The notes: generated by a model not told the origin, from the letters alone. Positions 24,076 to 33,103 are shown, counted from the stretch's first letter. The stretch: 64,000 nucleotides of DNA from Paraburkholderia sp. CNPSo 3272 (GCF_024206495.1 NZ_JAMBPQ010000010.1:1-64000), one strand, 5' to 3'. Numbers and translations are program-made.

Positions 24076-25323
24076 ATGGGCAAGGCATTGACCGGCGTGC
24101 GCATCCTCGATTTCACGCACGTGCAGTCGGGACCCACCTGCACGCAACTGCTCGCGTGGTTCGGCGCGGACGTGATCAAAGTAGAGCGCGTAGGCGCCGG
24201 CGACATCACGCGGGAGCAACTGCGCGACCTGCCGGACGCGGACAGCCTCTACTTCACGATGCTCAACGGCAACAAGCGTTCGCTCACGCTCGACACGAAG
24301 AACCCGCAAGGCAAGCGCGTGCTGGAGCGGCTCATTCGCGACTGCGACGTGCTGGTCGAAAACTTTGCGCCGGGCGCGCTCGAGCGCATGGGCTTCAGCT
24401 GGGAACGTATACAGACGCTGAACCCGCGCATGATCGTGGCCTCGGTGAAGGGCTTCGGCCCTGGTCCGTACGAGGACTGCAAGGTCTACGAGAACGTCGC
24501 GCAGTGCGTGGGCGGCGCGGCTTCGACGACGGGCTTCGACGACGGCCCGCCGGTCGTCTCCGGCGCGCAGATCGGTGACAGCGGTACCGGCCTGCATCTC
24601 GCGCTCGGCATCGTCACGGCGCTCTACCAGCGCACGCACACGGGGCGCGGCCAGAAGGTGCTCTCGGCCATGCAGGACGGCGTGCTCAACTTGTGCCGCG
24701 TGAAGCTGCGCGACCAGCAGCGGCTCGAGCGCACCGGCGTCATGAAGGAGTACCCGCAGTATCCCAACGACGGCTTCGGCGAGGCCGTGCCGCGCGCCGG
24801 AAATGCGTCGGGCGGCGGCCAGCCGGGCTGGATTCTCAAGTGCAAGGGTTGGGAGACCGATCCGAACGCCTATATCTATTTCATCGCGCAGGCGCCCGTG
24901 TGGGACCGCATCTGCAAGCTGATCGGGCGCGAGGAGTGGATCGACGATCCGGACTATGCCACGCCGAATGCGCGCCTGCCGCGCCTGAAGGCGATCTTCG
25001 ACGAGATCGAGCACTGGACCATGCATCGTACGAAGTTCGACGCGATGGCCGTGCTCAACCGCTACGACATTCCGTGCGGCCCGATTCTCTCGATGAAGGA
25101 GATCGCCAACGACGAATCGCTGCGCGCGAGCGGCACGATCGTCGAGGTGGATCACCCGGTGCGCGGCAAGTACCTCACGGTGGGCAACCCCATCAAGCTC
25201 TCGGACAGTCCGACCGAAGTCACGCGTTCGCCGATGCTGGGCGAACACACCGACGAAGTGCTCGCCGAATTCGGCTACACGAAGGACGAGATCCACTCGC
25301 TGCGCGCTTCTGGCGCTGTTTGA
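24076..25323 (+). CDS. frc: Formyl-CoA:oxalate CoA-transferase (YfdW/Frc type)
   Basis: A 415-aa class III CoA-transferase very close in pattern to E. coli YfdW and Oxalobacter FRC. Shared features are [14 protein letters not shown] (residues 11-24), the catalytic Asp at about 168 in [44 protein letters not shown] and [18 protein letters not shown]. Residue 48 is Gln, as in YfdW, instead of the Trp of Oxalobacter FRC. The catalytic glycine loop reads SGGGQPGW, so its first Gly is Ser. FRC moves CoA from formyl-CoA to oxalate. An FAH-family gene follows after 15 nt. No oxalyl-CoA decarboxylase gene is in the window, so another dicarboxylate substrate is possible. Confidence 0.88.
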   Translation: MGKALTGVRILDFTHVQSGPTCTQLLAWFGADVIKVERVGAGDITREQLRDLPDADSLYFTMLNGNKRSLTLDTKNPQGKRVLERLIRDCDVLVENFAPGALERMGFSWERIQTLNPRMIVASVKGFGPGPYEDCKVYENVAQCVGGAASTTGFDDGPPVVSGAQIGDSGTGLHLALGIVTALYQRTHTGRGQKVLSAMQDGVLNLCRVKLRDQQRLERTGVMKEYPQYPNDGFGEAVPRAGNASGGGQPGWILKCKGWETDPNAYIYFIAQAPVWDRICKLIGREEWIDDPDYATPNARLPRLKAIFDEIEHWTMHRTKFDAMAVLNRYDIPCGPILSMKEIANDESLRASGTIVEVDHPVRGKYLTVGNPIKLSDSPTEVTRSPMLGEHTDEVLAEFGYTKDEIHSLRASGAV

Positions 25324-25338
25324 AATCAGGGAGGAAAC

Positions 25339-26151
25339 ATGGAAACGTGGATGCGTTTGATGGCGAGCGACGGCAGCATCGTGTTCGGCCGCGTCGAGAA
25401 CGGTTACCTGCACGAATACGAAGGCCTCGGTCAGCCGGTGCCGACTGGCGCGGTGCTGTCGCTGCGCGCCCTCACGCCGCTTGCGCCCTGTGCGCCCGGC
25501 AAGGTCGTTGCGCTGTGGAACAATTTTCACGCGCTCGCCGCGAAACTCGAAAAACCGGTGCCCTCGCACCCGCTTTTTCTGATCAAGCCGGCGGCTTCGG
25601 TGATCGGCTCTTCGGAATTGATTCGGCGTCCTGCTCACTACGCGGGAAAAATCGTCTTCGAAGGCGAACTCGGCATCGTGATCGGCAAGCGCTGCCGCGA
25701 TGCGAGCGCCCAGGAAGCCGAGGCGGCGATCTTCGGCTACACGATCGTCAACGACGTCACGGCCGCGGGCCTCATCCCCGAGAATCCGCACTTCCCGCAA
25801 TGGTGCCGCGCCAAAGGTTTCGATACGTTCTGTTGTCTGGGCCCGGCGATCGTTTCCGGGTTCGACTGGCAGCGTGCACGTGTCGTCACGAAACTCGATG
25901 GCGTGGAGCGGCAGAATTATCCGCTCGACGACATGGTCTTTTCGCCGGCACAGCAGGTGAGCCTCATTTCGCAGGACCTGACGCTCGAACCCGGCGACGT
26001 GATTGCGTGCGGCACCTCGCTCGGCGTAGGCTCGATCGTTGATGGCGCAACGGTCGAGGTCACCATTGAAGGGATCGGTACGCTGAGCAATGCGCTGGGG
26101 GCCGCGTCGGCGCAGATCGAGTCGCTCGCTGCCGTCGAGGGCACGGCTTGA
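25339..26151 (+). CDS. Fumarylacetoacetate hydrolase family protein
   Basis: A 270-aa FAH-fold protein. The metal-site segments are visible: GKIVFEGELGIVIGKRCRD (about residues 98-116, with the two Glu ligands) and FGYTIVNDVTA (about 133-143, with the Asp ligand). KGFDTFCCLGPAIV and a final GDVIACGTSLGVGSI complete the family pattern. FAH-family enzymes cleave C-C bonds of diketo acids, hydrate or isomerise dienoates, or decarboxylate oxaloacetate. It starts 15 nt after frc with a GGGAGGAAAC ribosome binding site, so it shares its transcript. Its substrate is unknown; with frc it suggests work on a small oxo- or dicarboxylic acid. Confidence 0.88.
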   Translation: METWMRLMASDGSIVFGRVENGYLHEYEGLGQPVPTGAVLSLRALTPLAPCAPGKVVALWNNFHALAAKLEKPVPSHPLFLIKPAASVIGSSELIRRPAHYAGKIVFEGELGIVIGKRCRDASAQEAEAAIFGYTIVNDVTAAGLIPENPHFPQWCRAKGFDTFCCLGPAIVSGFDWQRARVVTKLDGVERQNYPLDDMVFSPAQQVSLISQDLTLEPGDVIACGTSLGVGSIVDGATVEVTIEGIGTLSNALGAASAQIESLAAVEGTA

Positions 26152-26168
26152 CGGAGTGAAACAAAAGA

Positions 26169-26190
26169 CGCGCGGCAGCGATGCCGCGCG
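26169..26190 (+). promoter_or_regulatory. Hairpin immediately before a ribosome binding site
   Basis: CGCGCGGCA at 26169-26177 pairs perfectly with TGCCGCGCG at 26182-26190, GCGA loop. The Shine-Dalgarno AGGAGGAG follows directly, and the ATG of the membrane-protein gene is at 26201. It could tune translation or mRNA processing within the frc operon. Confidence 0.55.
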
Positions 26191-26200
26191 AGGAGGAGAA

Positions 26201-27172
26201 ATGCCGGAGCAACTGGCTGGCGACCTGGCGTGGCTGGGCGCTGGCGCGCTGTTCGCATGGCTCGGCTGTGCATTTGCACAATTGGCGGCGCTCGCGCCGG
26301 TGCGTGCGTGGTCTTCGTCGCGTTCTCACGCCAGGCCGCGCTGCGCGAGGCGAGCTGGTGCGCCGTACAAGCATCGGTTCGCCTTCGCCGTTTCGTTCGC
26401 ATTGCTACTGACCGTTGCGCCCGGCGCGATCGCTGCGGGGTGGATGCATGCCGCCGACGCCACGGTCGCGGTCGAAGCCGGCGTGCTCGGCGGTTTGTGC
26501 CTTGTGGGCCGGCGCGACCTCACCCGGCGCGCGCGGACGGCGGCGCTGCTCGGTGGTGTAGCGGGCGCGAGTGTCTTGATCGGCGCGTTCGTTGGCTATG
26601 TGCTGCAGCCTGAGCGTAGCGCTGGCGAACGTGTGGCGCTGTTCGTCGCGGCGGCGACCGGCGCATTGCTAACCGGCGGCGCGCTGAGTTTGCTCAGCCG
26701 TGGCGCGCAAGCGAGCGGCCCGGTGCGCAGGCGCGTGCCATTCGGCCGCGGCGACCGCGTCATGAATGCGCTCGCGCTGCTGCTCGGCGCGGCACTCGGC
26801 TATGGGTTCCTGAGTGCGCGTGCTTCCCCCGAATTCGAAATCTCCGTGCTGGTCGCGGCGAGCGTGCTGTGCGCGGCGCTGGGCGCGCGGCTCATGAGCG
26901 GCGCCCGGCGACCGCGGCTCGCACGCACGGGCGTCGTCCAGGCACCGCAGCGTGAGCCCTTCAGCGCGACATTCAATGCAAGTTTTGCGGGTGTGCCGGA
27001 CGAACTGCTGGTCGCGGCCTGCGGCAGTGGCGCGTTCGAGCCCGCGTGGCTGGCCGCGAGCGGCACGCCGCACGGTGGGGCGGGGCGCGCGGGGCATCAC
27101 GCGTCGCAGGACTTGCCACGGCGGCGGCGCAGCCGGGGCGGCGCGCTGCGTCAGAGGCAAGGGCCGCACTGA
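26201..27172 (+). CDS. Unrecognised polytopic membrane protein in the frc operon
   Basis: A 323-aa protein starting at ATG 26201 after a very strong AGGAGGAG ribosome binding site, 49 nt after the FAH gene. There are about seven hydrophobic segments (residues about 6-28, 58-80, 86-98, 112-132, 140-160, 190-205, 212-232). Residues about 140-235 weakly resemble the membrane part of transhydrogenase beta subunits (TGALLTGG, then a basic loop and MNALALLLG). The NADP-binding domain, with its GYGMA-type loop, is absent. The last about 80 residues are Ala/Gly/Arg-rich and may be out of frame or non-conserved. Its operon position suggests transport or energy coupling for the frc pathway, but no function can be assigned. 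Confidence 0.55.
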   Translation: MPEQLAGDLAWLGAGALFAWLGCAFAQLAALAPVRAWSSSRSHARPRCARRAGAPYKHRFAFAVSFALLLTVAPGAIAAGWMHAADATVAVEAGVLGGLCLVGRRDLTRRARTAALLGGVAGASVLIGAFVGYVLQPERSAGERVALFVAAATGALLTGGALSLLSRGAQASGPVRRRVPFGRGDRVMNALALLLGAALGYGFLSARASPEFEISVLVAASVLCAALGARLMSGARRPRLARTGVVQAPQREPFSATFNASFAGVPDELLVAACGSGAFEPAWLAASGTPHGGAGRAGHHASQDLPRRRRSRGGALRQRQGPH

Positions 27173-27273
27173 GGTCGTATCGACCATCTGCGGGACCAGG
27201 AGAAATAGCAGAACACGCAATACGACGTGAATGATTAGTCATGCGTGATGGTTCCAGGCGACGCCATCAAACC

Positions 27274-28218
27274 TTACTTATGCAAACTCGCTTCTGACAC
27301 TTTTGTAATGTTCTCGATGAGCGGCGCGCCTTCCTCCATTAGGAAGCGCTTGAACGCGAGCGCGACCGGCGGCAGGCGCTTGTTTTTCCGGTGCACGACG
27401 TACCAGTTGAGCATGACCGGGAAGCCTTCGACGTCGAGCACAGTAAGGTGACCGACCTGCAATTCGAGACTGATGGTGTGCGCTGAAAGAAAGGCGATGC
27501 CCATGCCCGCGATCACGGCCTGCTTGATCGTCTCGGTGCTCTGGATCTCCATGGCGATCTTGAGGTTCGTGATCTTCCCGGCGAAGCCCTCTTCCATGGA
27601 GTTCCACGTGTCCGAGCCGCGCTCGCGCACGATGAATGCCTCGTTGGCGAGCGTGCTGAGCTTGATGGCGCGCTTGTTGGCGAGCGGATGCGTTGGCGCC
27701 GCAACGATCACGTATGGGTGGGGCGCAAACGGTTCGTTGATGGCGTCGGTCGCGTGGGGCGGACGCACCATCACGGCGAGATCGGTCTGGTTGGTGGCGA
27801 GCTGCTGGAGCAACTGCTCGCGGTTGTGCACGGAGAGGTTGAGCGCGACGCCCTTGTAGCGGCGCGTGAACTCGGCCAGCAGGCGCGGAAAGAAATAATC
27901 GCCGGCGCTAATGACGGCGACGTTGAGCTTGCCGCCCGAGACGCCCTTTAGCTGACTCATCGCCTCGTCCACTTCGTGGAACTGCTGCATGATCGCGCGG
28001 CTGTAGTGCAGCATCTCCGTGCCCGCGGGCGTGAGATAGATCTTTTTGCCGAGCTGCTCGAAGAGCGGCAGGCCTGCGTGATCTTCGAGTTGCCGAACCT
28101 GCGTGGAAACGGCCGGCTGGGTGAGATGCAGCTCTTCCGCAGCACGCGAAAAACTGAGGTGGCGCGCCACGGTCTCGAAGACCTTGAGCTGGCGCAGCGT
28201 GGCGTTTCGCATCGTCAT
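27274..28218 (-). CDS. CbbR-like LysR family regulator
   Basis: A 314-aa LysR-type regulator. The helix-turn-helix reads TLRQLKVFETVARHLSFSRA, continues as AEELHLTQPAVSTQVRQLE and ends LFEQLGKKIYLTPAG (residues about 5-65), very like CbbR. The effector domain (about 90-300) has the CbbR-like GGKLNVAVISAGDYFFPRLLAEF and PHATDAINEPFAPHPYVIV. No Calvin-cycle genes are in the window, so it is a CbbR-family paralogue, not CbbR itself. ATG at 28218 was chosen (another lies two codons later). It is convergent with the frc operon and divergent from the OxlT-like gene (372-bp gap), which it probably regulates. Confidence 0.88.
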   Translation of the reverse strand: MTMRNATLRQLKVFETVARHLSFSRAAEELHLTQPAVSTQVRQLEDHAGLPLFEQLGKKIYLTPAGTEMLHYSRAIMQQFHEVDEAMSQLKGVSGGKLNVAVISAGDYFFPRLLAEFTRRYKGVALNLSVHNREQLLQQLATNQTDLAVMVRPPHATDAINEPFAPHPYVIVAAPTHPLANKRAIKLSTLANEAFIVRERGSDTWNSMEEGFAGKITNLKIAMEIQSTETIKQAVIAGMGIAFLSAHTISLELQVGHLTVLDVEGFPVMLNWYVVHRKNKRLPPVALAFKRFLMEEGAPLIENITKVSEASLHK

Positions 28219-28590
28219 GGCCGAACCATAAAGGATACTGAATCCACATAATAACAAACTTTAATTGTGAGTAATTCGGCAATCACCCTAGCATAAGTTG
28301 AAAGGAGTCCGAATGCCGTGCAAAGCGCTCGAAGCAACGTTCGGGTTAACGCTCGGAAATGCGATTTCATAAGGGACAACGCGTAGAAAATCCCCTGTTT
28401 TACGATGTTTTCTGGTGTTTGACGCTATGCCAGGGTGAATGAGTATTGACGGATGTTCAATCGGATCGGCGATTCCGCCGGCGATCACAAAGCACAGCGC
28501 GGCGAAGTGAAAAGCTAAAACCATAAGCCTCGATTTATGCAGACCCGTAATCATGCAGGCTGCAATGAATAGATAGCGGAGACAAGCGAT
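28219..28590. other. Divergent control region between CbbR-like gene and OxlT-like gene
   Basis: 372 bp, AT-richer than its neighbours, with CACATAATAACAAACTTTAA near the LysR start, which is a plausible promoter/operator. No gene is supported here; the 88-codon minus-strand frame reads as noise. Confidence 0.45.
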
Positions 28591-29946
28591 ATGAATTCAA
28601 TCGGTCAGAGGAGCGAGAGCGGTCCGTTCTGGACGAACCGCTGGTTTCAACTGGTGGTGGGCATGCTATGCATGGCGCTCGTTGCCAATCTGCAATACGC
28701 ATGGACGCTGTTCGTCGCACCGATGAATTCGCGCCACCACTGGGGCCAGGCGGAGATTCAACTGGCGTTCTCTATTTTCATTCTGACCGAGACCTGGCTC
28801 GTGCCGGTGGAAGGCTGGCTCGTCGACAAGTTCGGCCCCCGTCCGGTCGTGGCGGGCGGCGCGGTTTGCGCAGGCCTCGCCTGGGTGATCAACTCCTACG
28901 TCACGACGCTGCCGATGCTCTACGTGTCGGCCGTGATCGCGGGCATCGGCGCGGGCGGCGTGTACGGCACCTGCGTGGGTAACGCGCTCAAGTGGTTCCC
29001 GGACCGCCGCGGCCTCGCCGCGGGCCTCACGGCCGCAGGCTTCGGCGCCGGCGCCGCCGTGACGGTGATTCCGATTGCGAACATGATCACGCGCTCCGGC
29101 TACGAGCACACGTTCTTCTTCTTCGGCGTGCTCCAGGGCGTGTCGATTCTCGTGCTCTCGCTCCTGCTCGTGAAGCCCGTGACGCGCCCCTTCGCTGCGG
29201 CAGGCCGTCGTCTCGTCTCGCGCGTCGACTACACGCCGGGCCAGATGGTCAAGCAGCCGGTCTTCTGGGTGATCTATGTCTGTTTCGTCGCGGTGGCCGC
29301 CGGCGGCCTGATGGCAACGGCGCAGATCGGGCCGATCGCCAAGGACTGGGGCCTCGCCCGCATTCCGATGACGGTGTTCGGCATGACGCTGCCGCTCCTC
29401 ACGCTCACACTGTCGATCGACAACATCTGCAACGGCTTCACGCGTCCTCTGTGCGGCTTCATCTCCGACAAGATCGGCCGTGAGAATGCGATGTTCCTGA
29501 TCTTCGTGGGCGAAGGGCTCGCGTTGCTCGGCATGATGCAGTTCGGCACGAACCCGTATGCGTTCATGACCTTCGCCGCGCTCATCTTCCTGTTCTGGGG
29601 CGAAATCTTCTCGATCTTCCCGGCCATCTGCGCCGACACCTTCGGCAGCAAGTACGCCGCATCGAACGCCGGCACGCTGTACACCGCCAAGGGCACGGCA
29701 GCGCTGCTCGTGCCCGTGGCCTCGGTGCTGTCTGCCACCGGCGGCTGGAGTGCGGTGTTCATCGCGGCTGCGGTCATCACGATCGCGGCGGGCGTGAGCG
29801 CCAAGTTCTTCCTCGCGCCGATGCGCAAGCGTCTGATCGAGCAGAGCAGCGAAGCCAGCAGTGACGCGAGCAGCGAGTCCAACGTCACGCTTGCCACGAA
29901 TACGGGCGCGGGGCTGCCGCACTGGTCCAACCAAAGCGGCGAATGA
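28591..29946 (+). CDS. Oxalate/formate antiporter-like MFS transporter (OxlT family)
   Basis: A 451-aa MFS protein with 12 predicted helices. It begins NRWFQLVVGMLCMALVANLQYAWTLFVAPM, matching the OxlT NRWF-----QY-WTL start. Between helices 2 and 3 it has DKFGPRPVV; later GNALKWFPDRRGLAAGLTAAGFG aligns with the OxlT ANRWFPDKRGLASGFTAAGYG block, and GFISDKIGR is present in the central loop. OxlT exchanges oxalate for formate. The gene lies 1.4 kb from the YfdW-like CoA-transferase operon, between two LysR genes, which strongly suggests uptake of the acid used by Frc. Selectivity cannot be judged from sequence by eye, and related carboxylates are possible. Confidence 0.85.
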   Translation: MNSIGQRSESGPFWTNRWFQLVVGMLCMALVANLQYAWTLFVAPMNSRHHWGQAEIQLAFSIFILTETWLVPVEGWLVDKFGPRPVVAGGAVCAGLAWVINSYVTTLPMLYVSAVIAGIGAGGVYGTCVGNALKWFPDRRGLAAGLTAAGFGAGAAVTVIPIANMITRSGYEHTFFFFGVLQGVSILVLSLLLVKPVTRPFAAAGRRLVSRVDYTPGQMVKQPVFWVIYVCFVAVAAGGLMATAQIGPIAKDWGLARIPMTVFGMTLPLLTLTLSIDNICNGFTRPLCGFISDKIGRENAMFLIFVGEGLALLGMMQFGTNPYAFMTFAALIFLFWGEIFSIFPAICADTFGSKYAASNAGTLYTAKGTAALLVPVASVLSATGGWSAVFIAAAVITIAAGVSAKFFLAPMRKRLIEQSSEASSDASSESNVTLATNTGAGLPHWSNQSGE

Positions 29947-29961
29947 GGCGCGCGGCCCGCC

Positions 29962-31104
29962 ATGTCGATGAACGTATCGCTCCAGCAGCTCAAGGTGTTC
30001 GTCGCGGTGGCGCGGGCGCGCAGCTTCACGCGTGCAGCACGCGAGTTCGGGCTCACGCAGTCGGCGGTGAGCCGCTGCGTGCGCGAACTGGAAGAAGCGG
30101 TCGAACTCAAGCTGTTCGATCGCACCACGCGCCAGGTCGAGCTCACGCTCGCGGGCAGCGGCTTCGAGCGGCGCATCGGCCGCCTGCTCGACGAGATCGA
30201 GATGGCGCTCAACGAGGGCCGCGACGCGCATCAGGCGCATAGCGGCGTAGTGCTCGTGGCGAGCAACCCGGTGCTTTCGTCGACCTGGGTGCCCGCCGCG
30301 CTCGCGCGCTGCGCAGCGGCTTTTCCTTCGCTCACGCTGCAACTGCAGGATTTGCCACAGGCGGCCGTGCTGCAGGCGGTCGAGCAGGGCGAGGCCGACT
30401 TCGGCGTGATCGCGGAAAGCGTGCCGTTCGCAAGCGGCAATCTCGACGTGCAGCCGCTCTCGGCCACGCCGCTTTGCGCGCTCTTGCCCGCGCACCATCC
30501 GCTTGCGCTACAGGGGGCGCTGCGATGGGACGATCTCGCGCGCGAACCGCTGGTCACGCTCAATCGCGACGCCGGCTGCCGTGGCGCGGTGATGCGTGCG
30601 CTGGACGGTCTGCGGCCTGAGGGGAGGCCGCTTCAGGAGTTCGCGCACGTGGCGGGCGTGGCGCGCATGGCGCAACTCGGCATGGGCATCGGCGTGTTGC
30701 CGGTGTGCGTGGACGGCGCGCGCGGGGGGCATGCGCATCGTGCGGGCGACGTTGCGCACGCAACGTGTCACTGGCCCGCGCCCGCGGGGCCGCTCGTGAC
30801 GCGCTTGCTGCATCCAGTCGTCAACGTGACGACGATGCTCGTGCGGCGTCGCCATCGTTCGCTGCGGCCTTGTGCTGAGGAGGCGTGGGCGCAGTTCATG
30901 CCGGACGGGCCAGTCGCGGATGGGGCAGTGGCGGAGGGTTCGGACCCGGAGGTTTCATCGCCGGATAGCGAAGCACTGCCGCAAACGGCCATCGACGGCT
31001 CGCCGATGCGTGGCTCTAACGGCGCGCCGATGCGCGTCGCGTTGCGCGGCGCCGATACGCCGCCGCCGCTCCAGGTGACCCGCACCCACGCCCGCATCGA
31101 ATAG
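29962..31104 (+). CDS. LysR family regulator with C-terminal extension
   Basis: A 380-aa protein, about 75 residues longer than usual. The N-terminus is a LysR helix-turn-helix (VSLQQLKVFVAVARARSFTRA, then LTQSAVSRCVRELEEAVELKLFDRTTRQVELTLAG; about residues 4-66), followed by an effector domain (about 92-310: GVVLVASNPVLSSTWVPAALA, GMGIGVLPVC, TTMLVRRRHRSLRP). After about residue 312 comes an extension rich in Asp, Glu, Pro and Ser that ends basic, with no recognised domain. It starts 15 nt after the OxlT-like gene and is probably co-transcribed with it. A perfect terminator follows. Confidence 0.82.
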   Translation: MSMNVSLQQLKVFVAVARARSFTRAAREFGLTQSAVSRCVRELEEAVELKLFDRTTRQVELTLAGSGFERRIGRLLDEIEMALNEGRDAHQAHSGVVLVASNPVLSSTWVPAALARCAAAFPSLTLQLQDLPQAAVLQAVEQGEADFGVIAESVPFASGNLDVQPLSATPLCALLPAHHPLALQGALRWDDLAREPLVTLNRDAGCRGAVMRALDGLRPEGRPLQEFAHVAGVARMAQLGMGIGVLPVCVDGARGGHAHRAGDVAHATCHWPAPAGPLVTRLLHPVVNVTTMLVRRRHRSLRPCAEEAWAQFMPDGPVADGAVAEGSDPEVSSPDSEALPQTAIDGSPMRGSNGAPMRVALRGADTPPPLQVTRTHARIE

Positions 31105-31129
31105 TGGCGCGTTACTTCATCTGCAAAGC

Positions 31130-31165
31130 AAAACGGATCGCTCGAAGCGATCCGTTTTGTTTTTC
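31130..31165 (+). terminator. Intrinsic terminator after the OxlT-lysR unit
   Basis: A perfect 13-bp stem (AAAACGGATCGCT at 31130-31142 with 31146-31158), 3-nt loop, then GTTTTT. It closes the plus-strand unit 26 nt after the LysR stop and may also serve the convergent minus-strand gene. Confidence 0.9.
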
Positions 31166-31227
31166 CAGCATCGGAACCAGCGCGGAAAAAAAGCGGCGCG
31201 CACGCCGCCTCTTCGCGATGACTGACG

Positions 31228-32205
31228 TTACGCCGGCTGCATCGCCATCCGCTCACGCTGCTTGACCAACGCGAGCACGGTGTCGATGGCCGGCGTCGGC
31301 TCGCCGACCAGCCTGCCCATTTCCTGCACGACGGTGATCAGCGGATCGATCTCCATCGGCCGGCCGGTTTCGAGGTCGACGAGCATCGAGGTCTTGTGCG
31401 CGCCCACCGCGCCCGCGCCGTCGATGCGACGCTCCACATCCACGCGGAAGCTCACGCCGAACCGCTCGGCAATCCGCTTGCCTTCGAGCATCATCGTGCG
31501 CGCCACGGCACGCGTGGCCGGGTCGCTGGTGATGACGTCGAGCGTGGCGTGCGTCAGCGCGCTGATCGGGTTGAAGCAGAGATTGCCCCACAGCTTGAGC
31601 CAGATTTCGTCGCGGATGTTCTCGCGGATCGGCGCTTCGAACCCGGCGGCCTGCATGGCTTCATGAAGCTGGACGATGCGCGGGGTGCGCTCGCCCGAAG
31701 GCTCGCCAATCGGAAACTTCTTGCCGTACACGTGACGGATCACGCCAGGCGCGTCGATTTCGGCGGCCGGATAGAGCACGCAGCCAATCGCGCGCTCGGG
31801 CGTGAGTCGGTTCCATTGCGCGCCGTCCGGGTCGATGCTTTCGAGCCGCGTGCCCGCGAACTTTCCGCCATGCTGGTAGAAGTACCAGTAGGGAATGCCG
31901 TTGGTTCCCGTGACGATGGCCGTGTGCTTGCCGAGGAGCGGCTGCATCGCGTCGATCACGCCCGCCACCGAGTGCGCCTTGAGCGTAATGATGACGACGT
32001 CCTGCACGCCCAGTTCGCGCGCATCGGACGTGCAGCGGACGTTCGCCACGTACTCCTCACCGTCCATCAGCAGGCGTGCGCCGTTCGCGCGCATGGCGGC
32101 CAGATGCGGGCCGCGAGCGACGAAGCTCACGTCGGCGCCTGCGCGTGCGAGCTGCACGCCCATCATGCCTCCAATGGCGCCCGCTCCAAAGATGCAGATC
32201 TTCAT
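31228..32205 (-). CDS. 2-dehydropantoate 2-reductase family protein (PanE/ApbA-like)
   Basis: A 325-aa NADP-dependent reductase of the ApbA/PanE family. The N-terminal Rossmann fold starts KICIFGAGAIGGMMGVQLARAG (residues 2-23), and the family continues with DVVIITLKAHSV (about 74-85), TGTNGIPYWYFYQHGG (about 104-119) and the C-terminal KLWGNLCFNPISALTHATL (about 200-218), where Lys-207-like and Asn residues bind the substrate. The canonical enzyme reduces ketopantoate to pantoate for vitamin B5/CoA. Here it lies in a block of acid-metabolism genes, so a related 2-oxo-acid substrate is also possible. It is convergent with the LysR gene. Confidence 0.85.
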   Translation of the reverse strand: MKICIFGAGAIGGMMGVQLARAGADVSFVARGPHLAAMRANGARLLMDGEEYVANVRCTSDARELGVQDVVIITLKAHSVAGVIDAMQPLLGKHTAIVTGTNGIPYWYFYQHGGKFAGTRLESIDPDGAQWNRLTPERAIGCVLYPAAEIDAPGVIRHVYGKKFPIGEPSGERTPRIVQLHEAMQAAGFEAPIRENIRDEIWLKLWGNLCFNPISALTHATLDVITSDPATRAVARTMMLEGKRIAERFGVSFRVDVERRIDGAGAVGAHKTSMLVDLETGRPMEIDPLITVVQEMGRLVGEPTPAIDTVLALVKQRERMAMQPA

Positions 32206-32396
32206 GTTGAAACCCCAATGACGTTGAAAACCGCTGTCCGCAGGGCGATGCGCGAGCTTCGGGGAAAAGCTGCCCGCTCGCCGCGACCCCGGACGATGGT
32301 TTGAGCATAGGGGGCGTCGTCGATTAACGACAGTTAAAGTTTCTCGCGAAAATCATCAAGAGAAGCTTATGCATGGAGGGCGCGAGACGAGGCTGT

Positions 32397-33017
32397 TCAG
32401 GCGCGCCGCACGAGCAGAAAACTCACGCCGATCAGGCCGAGAAATGCGCCGCAGGTGCGATTGAACCAGCGGCGCACGGCGGTGCGTGTGAGCCAGCGGC
32501 CGAGGTACATGCCGGCGAGCGAGTAGAGCGCGATGGCCACGCATTCGAGCACGAGAAAGCTCGCGCCGAGCACGCCGAACTGCGGCGCGATGGGCCTGGC
32601 GACATCGACGAATTGCGGCAGGAAGGCCGTGAAAACGAGAATCGCCTTGGGGTTGCCCGCCGCCACCAGGCACTCGCGCCACGCGAGGCGCGCGAGCGAG
32701 GCGTCGCCATCCATGCTCTCGCCGATGGGGTTGGCGTCGCTGCGCCAGAGCTGCACGGCGAGCCAAACGAGGTAAGCAGCGCCCGCGAGCTTGATGACGA
32801 AGAAGACCGCCTCGGATGCGCGCAGCACCACGGCAAGACCCGCGGCCGCGAGCGCGATCATGGCGGCGAACGAAACGAGCCGGCCCGTGCCCCCAAGGAA
32901 CGCGCGCAGGAATCCGTGCCGCGCGGCCACATTGATCGAGAGGAGATTGTTCGGCCCCGGCGCCATGTTGAGCGCGAAGCAGGCGGGCAGAAAGAAGAGC
33001 CAGGCGGTGAGGGACAT
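32397..33017 (-). CDS. LysE family translocator
   Basis: A 206-aa membrane protein with about six hydrophobic segments. The N-terminal motif CFALNMAPGPNNLLSINVAARHG (about residues 13-35) carries the LysE/RhtB P-GPNN signature, and AAGNPKAILVFTAFLPQF (about 118-135) the second one. It belongs to the amino-acid exporter superfamily, probably the RhtB-like branch. Downstream, on the same strand, the gap to the ketopantoate-reductase gene is about 190 bp; upstream is gltS on the same strand with 86 bp between. Substrate unknown. Confidence 0.87.
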   Translation of the reverse strand: MSLTAWLFFLPACFALNMAPGPNNLLSINVAARHGFLRAFLGGTGRLVSFAAMIALAAAGLAVVLRASEAVFFVIKLAGAAYLVWLAVQLWRSDANPIGESMDGDASLARLAWRECLVAAGNPKAILVFTAFLPQFVDVARPIAPQFGVLGASFLVLECVAIALYSLAGMYLGRWLTRTAVRRWFNRTCGAFLGLIGVSFLLVRRA

Positions 33018-33103
33018 GATGACGCTCGAAGAACGTTAGCGCCGTGCGCGGCGCGCCGTGATTCGCGCCATTCTAGCGCGCCGCGCGCGAACCGCCTGGC
33101 CGC

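Noticed and set aside
28288..28554. An 88-codon minus-strand frame in the divergent LysR-OxlT gap
   Set aside because: It occupies an AT-rich control region, has no supporting ribosome binding site and reads as non-protein.
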